A stretch of 64,000 bases of DNA from assembly GCA_013339895.1 (NCBI GenBank), contig JABACO010000001.1:5420218-5484217 (forward strand), in the 5' to 3' direction. Position numbers and translations under genes: made by a program. Shown one piece after another: positions 1 to 9,838 of the stretch. The stretch is from Ephydatia muelleri (taxonomy: Eukaryota > Porifera > Demospongiae > Spongillida > Spongillidae). Every line of letters begins with the position of its first letter. Position 1 is the stretch's first letter. Below the pieces are notes generated by a model. That model had not been told where the DNA came from. It was given only the letters and a program-made list of their open reading frames with translations, and did not search any database.

Positions 1-1619
1 TCCTGATCTACCTGGTGCAGCTGTTCCCGCCCATCTACGCCTGGGTGAGGTCAAAGTTCACCGGGACGGACTTCAGGAGGCGGCCAAGATCCTGTACACG
101 TCCCTGATCATGCCCGTCTCCAAGGATATGTCCCCTTTCCTGGTCCCCTCCCACAACGAGCACATGCTCAACTCGCTGCAAAAGGACCATCCTCAAATCC
201 ATGGCTTCCTTCTTTACCAAGGAAGACGTGTTTGATCACGAAGATGGTGGTCCCCAGACCCTATTTGGCAAGAAGACGGAGCTGGTGGATACAAACAGGA
301 GGGTGGAGCTGTTGGGGGAAGGTTCAGCCACGCCCCTCTTCCCACTGGTGATTGCCAAGCTGCTCAGGTATGGGCACCTAGCGACCACGCCCTCTGAGAT
401 GGTGGGTGTGTACCAGGGGATGCCACGCCCTCCAATCATGGCGGTGAACTACGTTCCGTTCTCTGTGAGTGCCACTGGTCTGGTGGTGGTGCTGTACTGC
501 AGTAGTGTGGAGGGAGGGGCTGTGCCCATATCTTCCAGCCTGACTGCAGACTGTCTGAAGGTGAGTGGTAGCCAACTGCATGTTTTTTGACAGTGGTATC
601 ATGTGCACCTGGGTTGTAAGTCCAAACATAATTGCAGCTGCTCGTACATTGTGATTTATTACTTTTAGTCAATTACATGAAGCATCCTGTACATTGTGTT
701 GTGTATATTGGAAGTCCAGATTGATGTAGATCATTGATAATTTGTGTCGATGCTCGTGTTTTCCAATAGTTTTGTCACTTCTAATAAATCAGAGAATTGT
801 GTGTTGCAAACGTTTCAATACTGGATGTTCAGTGATGCTGATTGGTTTAATTAATGAGGGTTTTTTTGTTGCTTGTGTAATAATAATACGTTTCCAATAA
901 AAGAAAATGTCACAATTGCAGATATTTAGCTTGCTCTAGTAAGATTGATTGATAAGTGATGCTTGATTGGTTGAGGGGTTTAATAATAAGTTTCCAATAT
1001 GAGAATTACAGATTTTAGCTTGTTCAATTTGTAAGATAAGGTTAATGGGGAACGTTTTGCAGTATCCAATGGTTAGAAAAAAGGGGCAGATTGATCATTA
1101 CATTTACAATGGCATTGCATGGGGTGGGTGCGAATTAGCGATGATTTTACATACAGTCGCACTGCAAATCTGTCAAGGTACATGTACATATGCATGATCA
1201 GAAGTAAGTATTACTGAAACTCACTCAGTATTTAATATTAAAACAAATGCTTGAAGGGTTTCTTAGTATTGCACACTGTGCAGTATTTTCATTTTTATAT
1301 TGCATGACTGGGACAAATTATGTTGAAAGATGAACCAATTTTAGTTCAAAACGGCAAATAAAAAAATGCATATTATTGGGGATCTTAGCTAACAATGCAA
1401 TGTTGACATTTCAGCATTTTATTTCTGCATTGTGGTAATATGTACTGTAAAAATACTTGTCTAGAGTGCAGTTGTTTTCACTGCGTTGTCTTCCTCATGT
1501 AGGCTCTCCATGTTCCCTTGAAGCTGAAGTATCGGTTGTGTACAGCCAGTGGTGTGGATGTATTCACTGGATGCTCTGCTGGCTATACTCAAGAGCATAC
1601 TGCCTCAAGTGTTGAGTCA

Positions 1620-1660
<41 letters not shown>

Positions 1661-3191
1661 GGTGTGTGTGTGCGTGTGCATGCGTGCGTGTGTGTGGTGT
1701 ATGAGCATGTGTGTAGGTGAGTGTGTGTGTGTGTGTGAACATGCACATGTACATGTATGTACCACTGTGTTTGCATACTTCAGGAGATGCAAACAGTCAG
1801 TTCTGGAATGACCTTGCTTCAATATTTGAAGACTTCCTTTTCAATGACATGTAAGTACTTACTTGTAGTATACTCTAACCTCAAGTTGACCAATACATGG
1901 TACGTGGTACATGTACACTGTACAGTGTGTGTGTGTTGGTGGCGATTGTACACAAGTGTTGTTGATTTGTTTGGTATTGTTGTGGTGTGGGATGTGATAG
2001 AACAGGGCATAACAGTGTCAGTAGCAGCATTCATGAAAATGGTGCTACCAGGACCATACATATTGCCACTGGTAGACCAGCTTCATGTGCATGCGCACAT
2101 GTACAGTACTTTCTGTGGTGTTTTATCACATGTTGAACACTTTTACAAAAGTACAGTGCATGTGCCATCTTGATATCTGTGGTTCATGCAGTGTTTAGCC
2201 ATTTCATGTTGAACACACTGAACTCAACTTAGACCTGAAGGCGTGGAGCTACCCATGGAGAAGTCTTCAGAATATGAGACCCATGACATCAAGGTACACG
2301 TGCTGTGCATGTGTGTGTGTGTACATGTATGTGTGTTTGTGTTGATCTCTGAGAATGGTCACACAAGAGTGGAGTGTGTGCAGTCATTGATCAGCAGATA
2401 GATACAGGTTAATCCTGCACTGCTGTCCATGCAGTGTAGTTTCTACAGTAGAGTGTCATCCCCATGTGATATCGATATACATGTGTGTACAGTGTATGCA
2501 TGGTTGTGTGCACAAGCGCGTTGATAATAGCATGTGTGTGGCCTTTTATTGCACATGGTTGGCTATTGATGTTCATGTCTAATCTACGTGCACTGTATTT
2601 TGTTTCATGTGGTGGTGTAGTTAGTTGAGATGATTAAGAGGGACATCCTCCCCACGTCCACTCGGGCACCCAAGGACTTCCTGGAGAAGCTGACGGCTGT
2701 CCTCAACAGAGGTTCCATCCACTCCATTGCTGATCACTATGAAGGTATGTCCAATGGTACAGGCAAATCATGTGATGTCACATGTGACGTCTGCATGTCA
2801 TGTGATGTGACATGGAACGTCTGCATGTCATGTGATGTGACATGGGACGTCTGCATGTCATGTGATGTCACATGGGACGTTTGCATGTCATCACATGTAG
2901 ATAGCACCCATACACGTAGCGATTAGTCATGTCAGTTGCACACGGGCATACAGTGTAGATGGTGTAGGGTGTGCAGGGTAGATGGTGTAGGGTGTGCAGG
3001 GTAGATGGTGTAGGGTGTGCAGTGTAGATGGTGTAGGGTGTGCAGGTAGATACTTATTCCTGTGCCCCACAGATTCTGCAGTATCTGCCAGGGTGCCATT
3101 CAGAGAGAGATTTGCCAGGTCGTGCTTTGAAGCCTTGCTGCAGTTCTCCTTTTTGCACAGCCAAGACTCAAATATTGGTATGGTTGCTGGC

Positions 3192-3268
<77 letters not shown>

Positions 3269-4640
3269 GTACGTGTGCGTGTGTGTGTATGTGTGTGTGT
3301 GTGTGTGTGTACACGTGTGTACACAGTGTACATGTGTGTTTGCATGTGTGGGTGGGTGTGAGGGCTATTGCCTTTATACATGTACATGCAAGTACATGCT
3401 GGTTCTGTACATGATGAAAGACATGGTCAAGATGGTGTCCTCTGCATCCCATGATCATGTACATATAGGTGTACAGTCAGTGTACATGTTAATACGTTTC
3501 AAGGAACGCAAAATGGGGGGGACAAAATATAATATAAACTCTTTGCATTGGTGTAAAAGCAATTATAGCAACATAGTGTAATATAAACACAGCAGTGTCC
3601 ATACAGTGCATGAGCACAAAACAGAGCTCACAGTCCAAGCCTTGGATACTATTGGTGCCACTTTCTATTTCTAGTTCCAATTCATCACAATGCACCACGA
3701 AGAGTTTAATTCCATCATGCATGACATGGTCATCATGTTAGCAATGTCATCAGCTGTAATGTACTAGTTCGAGATGCATTGGAAAATGGTTCCCACACAT
3801 GTACAGTATGTGTTCAATGTTCACTGTAATACTCATGCTATGGTCCCCAGACCCAACCTCCCAGCTTGCCTTGAATGCGCTTCTGGAGAGGTGTAAGGAA
3901 GTGCTGGCAAAGTTTGTGCACGAGGAGAGACTGAGTGGCCAATGTCCTCTGCCAAGGTACAAGTGGGGATGGAGTGAGGAGTTGAGGGGTGTGGTTTGAG
4001 GTTTGCATCACGTGTTGTTGAATATGGTGAGTGGTTTCATTGCTGTGATGAACAGGAGCAGAATGAATGAGGTGTCTCTTGTGCTCAAGTCAGTGAGTGT
4101 TCTGATCTCTTCACTCAAGGAGGCACAGAAGAGTTCTACTAAAGGTGAGGCCAAGACAGTTAAGCCGTTGATCAATGTGTTGGCAGTAATGGATGTTACA
4201 TGTAGTATGGACTTGTATATCATGCTATTTTGCCAAAGTGTCATTGGTGTTTCCGTTATAGAGTATAGGACCGACCAAAAGGCTAAGATCAAATACATGT
4301 ACATGTCGTGTCATGTTCATGTGTAGAAAGTGCCATTGGGTTATGATGTACCTGTTGTAATGCGTAAATAGGTGGTCTTGAAATAGTTGCCTCATTCCAT
4401 CACTCAGTGTGTACAGTACAAAGGCTGTCATTGCTTTTCATAATTTGCTCTCTGTAATAGACGAACCTTGATGTTTCCCTACCCCTTCCCCCCCTCCCCC
4501 TCCATAGTGGACAAGTCCATATGGAAGCAAGTGGTACTGCTCTTCCAGCACTGGTGCAGTGTGTCACGTGTCTTTCCATGGAAGTCAGAGTTGCCCTCAA
4601 GGAAGTCCTCAGCCAGTTCTCTGAACTCATCAAACCTTAA
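1..4640 (+). CDS. MON2: MON2 homolog, C-terminal exons, copy 1 (5' end outside window; several frame breaks)
   Basis: Nine plus-strand exons are readable: 1-560, 1503-1621, 1784-1850, 2233-2293, 2621-2744, 3073-3177, 3851-3956, 4056-4144 and 4508-4640 (TAA). All have GT/AG borders. Matches to the known C-terminus of MON2, a large HEAT-like scaffold of Golgi/endosome trafficking, include AVNYVPFS, FWNDLASIFEDFLF, VLNRGSIHS, CFEALLQFSF, ERLSGQCPLPR and LVLKSVSVLISSLK. Frame breaks are visible near 75 and 184 (a compensating pair), near 1555, and in the last exon near 4543. At 4543 one base is missing relative to copy 2, so the final residues are read out of frame. These may be assembly errors or decay. 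Introns hold GT repeats and short tandem repeats. I am confident of the family but not of whether this copy is functional. Confidence 0.85.
561..1502 (+). other. MON2 intron, AT-rich, no gene seen
   Basis: This lies between a GTGAGT donor at 561 and a TAG acceptor ending at 1502. It is AT-rich and unique-looking. I see no coding signal or recognisable element in it. Confidence 0.6.
1622..1737. repeat. (GT)n-rich microsatellite in MON2 intron
   Basis: Alternating GT with interruptions begins right at the donor of the preceding exon, so the donor itself is part of the repeat. Open frames across it are artefacts of the dinucleotide. Confidence 0.9.
2764..2898. repeat. 30-bp tandem repeat, about 4 copies, MON2 intron
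   Basis: Four imperfect copies of a 30-bp unit containing CATGTGATGTGACATGG and ACGTCTG follow the exon ending at 2744. The unit contains the near-palindrome CATGTGATGTCACATG. The open frame over it comes from the period being a multiple of three. Confidence 0.85.
2952..3046. repeat. 24-bp tandem repeat, about 4 copies, MON2 intron
   Basis: A unit containing GTAGATGGTGTAGGGTG recurs about every 24 bp just upstream of the exon at 3073. It has no coding meaning. Confidence 0.8.
3194..3352. repeat. (GT)n microsatellite in MON2 intron
   Basis: A long GT run is followed by GT-rich sequence with TACACGTGTGTACAC interruptions. Both strands are open only because of the repeat. Confidence 0.95.
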
Positions 4641-4966
4641 CACCAGCTGAGCTCTACGAGAACTCTCACATCTGTTGTTGCACTCATCCCCAGTCCTCTG
4701 TGTGTAGTGTGTACAAAATTGTTCAGAACTTTGATAGGGTGTGTGTTGTTTGTGTATGTCATCATCTTGGCAATTACAATCTTCTCTGTATTGCTTGCAA
4801 AAGGATGTAAAGACCACACCCAATGACGTGTGGAAAATTGGAGCCCTTGTGAATTGATGACAATAAACGAGGGTTGCCCTTTGTTTTATCAAGGCACAGC
4901 ATGAATGTCACATTTGCATTACAATAGCTTAACACAATCGCACTGCAACTACTTTAAGTGTGTGTC
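4641..4966. other. MON2 3' flank, no second gene seen
   Basis: This is sequence downstream of the MON2 stop, with an AATAAA at 4862-4867 that is a plausible polyadenylation signal. It leads directly into the minisatellite. I see no further coding sequence. Confidence 0.5.
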
Positions 4967-6331
4967 CCCATGTATCAGTTGTATGTCCATTGCCCCTTGT
5001 ATCAGTTGTATGCCCATTGCCCCATGTATCAGTTGTATGCCCATTGCTCCATGTATCAGTTGTATGCCCATTGCCCCATGTATCAGTTGTATGTCCATGG
5101 CCCCATGTATCAGTTGTATGCCCATTGCTCCATGTATCAGTGTGTATGCCCATTGCTCCATGTATCAGTTGTATGTCCATTGCCCCATGTATCAGTTGTA
5201 TGCCCATTGCTCCATGTATCAGTTGTATGCCCATTGCTCCATGTATCAGTTGTATGTCCATTGCCCCATGTATCAGTTTTATGCCCATTGCTCCATGTAT
5301 CAGTTGTATGCCCATTGCTCCATGTATCAGTGGTATGTCCATTGCCCCATGTATCAGTTGTATGTCTATTGCCCCATGTATCAGTTGTATGTCCATTGCA
5401 CCCATGTATCAGTTGTATGTCCATTGCCCCATGTATCAGTTGTATGCCCATTGCCCCATGTATCAGTTGTATGTCCATTGCTCCATGTATCAGTTTGTAT
5501 GTCCATGTCAGTATCAGTCCATGTATCAGTTGTATGTCCATTGCCCCATGTATCAGTTGTATGTCCATTGCCCCATGTATCAGTTGTATGTCCATTGCCC
5601 CATGTATCAGTTGTATGTCCATTGCCCCATGTATCAGTTGTATGTCCATTGCCCCATGTATCAGTTGTATGCCCATTGCTCCATGTATCAGTTGTATGTC
5701 CATTGCCCATGTATCAGTTGTATGTCCATTGTCCCATGTATCAGTTGTATGTCCATTGCCCCATGTATCAGTTGTATGTCCATTGCCCCATGTATCAGTT
5801 GTATGTCCATTGCCCCATGTATCAGTTGTATGTCCATTGCCCCCATGTATCAGTTGTATGCCCATTGCCTCCATGTATCAGTTGTATGTCCATTGCCCCA
5901 TGTATCAGTTGTATGTCCATTGCCCCATGTATCAGTTGTATGTCCATTGCCCCATGTATCAGTTGTATGTCCATTGCCCCATGTATCAGTTGTATGCCCA
6001 TTGCCCCATGTATCAGTTGTATGCCCATTGCTCCATGTATCAGTTGTATGTCCATTGCCCCATGTATCAGTTGTATGCCCATTGCCCCATGTATCAGTTG
6101 TATGCCCATTGCCCCATGTATCAGTTGTATGTCCATTGCCCCCATGTATCAGTTGTATGCCCATTGCCCCATGTATCAGTTGTATGCCCATTGCCCCATG
6201 TATCAGTTGTATGCCCATTGCCCCATGTATCAGTGTATGTCCATTGCTCCATGTATCAGTTGTATGTCCATTGCCCCATGTATCAGTTGTATGTCCATTG
6301 CCCCATGTATCAGTTGTATGTCCATTGCCCT
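4967..6331. repeat. 27-bp minisatellite, unit 1, about 50 copies
   Basis: Tandem 27-bp units share the core CATGTATCAGTTGTATG followed by T/C-CCATTGC. Variants alternate TGTCC/TGCCC and GCCCC/GCTCC. Several units carry 1-3 bp indels (near 5143, 5400, 5505, 5705, 6232), so phase shifts along the array. The period is a multiple of three and has no stop in most phases, so long repetitive open frames appear on both strands. I do not regard these as genes. Confidence 0.97.
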
Positions 6332-6880
6332 AGCTGGCCAACACCTTCCCTTCCCATAATGTATGGAGTGCATTCAATACAGATTGGTTAGAGTGACGTA
6401 ACTACATCATGGATTGTTTTTTTCACCTTTAGCAGCTTTTACAACTACAAGTATGTGCACATGTTATACTGCGCTGGTCATGCTCAGCTCAACAAGGAAG
6501 AGACATATCCCTCCTGCTGTTGAGCATGACTCGCACATGTTAGATATGTCCAGACATATCTAACACTAGCTGAAAAGGTCATGCTTTGGTTCCTGCACAG
6601 ATGTACATATATATAGATCAGGTAAAACTATGTCATGCATCTGCCATGAATGTATTCTTGGTTTTCTACAATCCTTTTAAAATGCAATCATTTTATTTAC
6701 TTGTCTAATGCACAAACAGCAAAACATTTACTCATTTTCCCATCTGGTTTAAGTTGTCAAAGTCTGTGTACATGTACAAAACCAGCTGCAAGACTATACA
6801 GTTGCATTCTCTCTTGTCAAGTATTGCATAAAACACGTCACTATCACAATGGGCTGTATCTAGCTTCAGTCTGCTGAATG
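6332..6880. other. Spacer between minisatellite and PARP-like gene; palindromes
   Basis: No gene is seen. It contains an imperfect hairpin around 6479-6532 (arms GTCATGCTCA... and ...TGAGCATGAC). It also contains a near-perfect palindrome at 6538-6565, with 13-bp arms TGTTAGATATGTC and GACATATCTAACA and a 2-bp spacer. Unit 2 has the same structure with one mismatch. Confidence 0.6.
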
Positions 6881-8963
6881 TTACTTGTACACAATAATGT
6901 GGCGAGGCAAAATGGCTGCCGAGTTATAAACCACAATCTCTGGATAGTTAAGGTCTTCTCCCACCTGTCCATATACTGAGTCATAACCTGGTGGTGGACC
7001 TTGCAGATTTTGGTCAGTTTTCTTCAAAGGATACTTCCTTCCAGGGCATACATCACACAGAAGTTGTGCTCGGAATGATACTCCATTAGCGTGTGTGTAA
7101 TCATGGCTTTTGGAAGAGTGAGGTGCTAAGTAGAATCCTTTGCCAAACCGCTGAAATGTTTCATCACTGATGAGCTCTTCCCTGAATCCTTCATTTGCTA
7201 TGCCGCATATGCTGCAGTTTGAAATTCAGCAGAGTGTTTTGCTGCTAGAGATATCACACTTCAGAGCAGTGCCATGAAAGTAGCATGGCTCAACTTTCTT
7301 CTCAGTCAGGCTACTCTGGTACCATTTCCACTTTTGTTCAAGTGCTCCATTTGCAATGCCCAGTATGGTGACAACAATAGGAGGTGGACCCTTCTTCCAT
7401 CCATCTTGAAAAATCTTCAGCACACCTAGTCTTTTGTGTTCCGGAACACTGCATATGCTTCCTGGAAATACAATGTTTTTATTTTTTGAAATTATTTTCA
7501 CATTTGATGGACATACCTTCGACTCTTGATGCAACTGTATACGGGTACTGGTCTGCTTTCTTTCTTGAATTTTCCCCATCTCGTGGTTTCTCTGGCACAG
7601 CACGCAGTGTATCAGTCCTTACACCTCCACTAACAGTTTGTATACCAGCTCCATCACGTGATAGAAGCCAAACCCTAGGCCACGGAACAGTTTGGTCAAA
7701 TAGATCATTCCATGATTCTACCTCATCAAACCCAGTGGGGAGGTCTTTGTAGACTGTATTCAAATCCTTAGCTGACGCCCGTATGATAGTGACCATTTTG
7801 GTACCTGGATAGATGTCCAGTGTGACTGTTGTTTCTTTGCTTGTATGGTCACGGGTTTCCACCACCTTAACCATGTCAGAACATGTCAAATCCAGTTCCG
7901 GCTTGGTTTTGCTGAACGAATTACCATTCACCAACCAATCCTCAGTACTCATCTTTTCTCCATCCACCATGACATATTGTGTTATACTCATTCTCTCTGA
8001 TTTAATCTCTGCGCAGAGCTCTCCGCCTTCCGTAAACTGGACCATTTCCCCTCCTCCTTCGTCCTGCCAACCATACCAAATTCCTCCTGATGATGCGACA
8101 ACTCGTCTGCAGTTCTTGGCTTCTTCTTCGTTGGGCGATACGTCCAAAGACGTGATGTACTCGTTGGGGGGAGAACAAGACGGGTTCGTTGACAGGTCGT
8201 GACATTCCACTGTGCATGGCCGGTTATCAGTTGTGGCCAGCTGCTTTTTGCCGGCGTTACGCGTGGCATTCTGCATCCATTTCTCGCTCATCTCAATGCC
8301 CTTGTCGCGCAACCACTCGGCAGCGAGTAACATTTTGAGGACTTCTTGGAGTTTGGTAAAGAGAGGCTCATCGTATTTGGCGATTTGGGGAAGAACACGG
8401 CTGATGTATTTTGAATAGTTTGGCGAGAAACCAGCATTGATGGACAGCTTCGGATCAGCGTTAAACACGAGCTCGTCGTCGTATAGCTCCACTGGTACGT
8501 CCTCGGAAGATAAGAAAATGGATCCGTGCGTACCAAGGGAGTCAAAGTCCAGGTACGTAGCCAGCCCTTTCGTCTTGCTGAACTTCTCCCGAGAAAAGAA
8601 TACGCTTTTCGCCTGATCCGTTTGCAGTCCAATGTTTAGACACTTCATTTTCCAATCAACCTCGAAGAGGAGCTCCCCAAGTGCTGTGCCGTTCAACCAA
8701 GGCGGATCGTAATGCTTGTATTGCCTTCCGAAGAAAGGGTGTCCGAGTGGTATCGCGATGAAGGTAAATTGCGGCCGTTTTCCCTCGGATACCAGCCTGC
8801 AGACGGCAGCTACTTCATCTTCAGTGAGAGAGGGCGTGTGATCGCATTGATCAAAGCGTATCTCTGGCACACCATGGACGATAGCAACTGAACGTAGCGT
8901 CCGGCCTCCGCTTGGACGTCCAATAGGAAACGTGAAACCGTCATCGTAGCACGTCTTCTCCAT
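6881..8963 (-). pseudogene. PARP-like ADP-ribosyltransferase gene, copy 1, interrupted by a nonsense codon
   Basis: There are two exons: 8963-7517 (ATG at 8963-8961) and 7461-6881, split by a 55-bp intron with a GTATGT donor and TTCCAG acceptor. Without the break it would be 675 residues, 3 fewer than copy 2 because of a 9-bp deletion in exon 1. Codon 561 is TGA (7228-7226) where copy 2 has CGA (Arg). The stop falls just after the HGT motif of the catalytic domain, so the NAD-binding Tyr and catalytic Glu would be lost. The rest of the domain (NEGF, GKGFYLAP, YPEIVVYN) stays open downstream, so the lesion looks recent, or is a sequence error or allele. The roughly 485-residue N-terminal region is not a family I recognise. 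Confidence 0.85.
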
Positions 8964-9074
8964 CTGTCTTCAATTGTTAGTTATGTCGAGACTGAATCTG
9001 CTGTACGTGTTTGCCTATAAATGTGTGTAGATGGCAGTGTGCACGTGCAGTCCGATTTCGGCGGAAGTCGGGTA

Positions 9075-9084
9075 GGGACTTCCC
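9075..9084. promoter_or_regulatory. Candidate kappaB (Rel/NF-kB) site upstream of PARP-like copy 1
   Basis: GGGACTTCCC fits the kappaB consensus GGGRNYYYCC and lies about 115 bp upstream of the minus-strand ATG. The same site sits at the same distance in copy 2. The copies are recent duplicates, so this is not independent conservation. Confidence 0.4.
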
Positions 9085-9207
9085 CAGGTATTTACCCTTC
9101 CAACGATGTCTATATTAAATAACGACTGCAGGACGTTTCGTTTTTACATAACACCTTGCAAATAAATTGATGCAGCGTTATTCAATACTGGGAGTGTTCT
9201 TCAGATC

Positions 9208-9322
9208 GTTCTAATCTCGTACCCAGACCGGTTTACATAAGCATTATCGCGTAATGTATAATGCTACGTAAATTCATTATACATTATGCTTACGTAAACA
9301 GGTCTGGGTATGAGACTACAGG
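9208..9322. mobile_element. Small foldback/MITE-like insertion present only in unit 1
   Basis: The arms begin ATCTCGTACCCAGACC and end GGTCTGGGTATGAGA, with inner arms TTTACATAAGCAT and ATGCTTACGTAAA. That makes an inverted repeat of about 100 bp. The aligned place in unit 2 (about 17035) has no such sequence, so this inserted in unit 1 or was lost cleanly from unit 2. CTA flanks both sides and may be a target duplication, but I cannot fix the family. Confidence 0.7.
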
Positions 9323-9522
9323 TACTTAGCATTGATATGAATGTATACTGTGAGAATAAGCAATGCATGGTAAGCTCCAACAGTTGTTTGAATGCATTGA
9401 AACGTTGGACAAAAAGTCAATGCCCTTTGATACAAAATGGTTTCATAGCAACGAACCTATAATTACGACCCTAGCAACACACCATAAGAGTCAAAGGCTG
9501 AGGTAAGATATAACACAGAAAC

Positions 9523-9689
9523 TGTGTGTGTGTGTCAGTGTGTGTATATTATATGTGTGTGTGTGCATGTGTGCTTATGTATGTATGGTGTGTGTATGTG
9601 TGTGTATGTGTATGTGTGTGTGTGTGCATGTGTGTGTATGTATGTGTTGTGTATGTGTGTGCATGTGTGTGCATGTGTGTATGTATAAA

Positions 9690-9724
<35 letters not shown>
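9523..9724. repeat. (GT)n-rich microsatellite
   Basis: GT-rich repeat interrupted by ATGTATG and GCATGTG words, in the presumed intron before the MON2 exon at 9839. The equivalent in unit 2 is 17671-17789. Confidence 0.93.
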
Positions 9725-9727
<3 letters not shown>

Positions 9728-9838
9728 CCATAGGTATGTAGCATTTTTGGAGATGTTGGTGCACAACCTCTGCAGCTGCAATTAACTGTGGCTTGTTGTG
9801 TTGTATTGTAGCTACAAGCCACAACATCTGTCCCACAG

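Noticed and set aside
4905..6391. Long repetitive open frames on both strands (484, 477 and 457 residues)
   Set aside because: They are produced by a 27-bp tandem repeat whose period is a multiple of three. Indels shift phase with no effect on any one product, and there is no codon bias or homology.
7384..8418. Plus-strand open frames opposite the PARP-like gene
   Set aside because: Shadows of the minus-strand coding sequence. The minus strand has the motifs, the splice sites and the match between copies.
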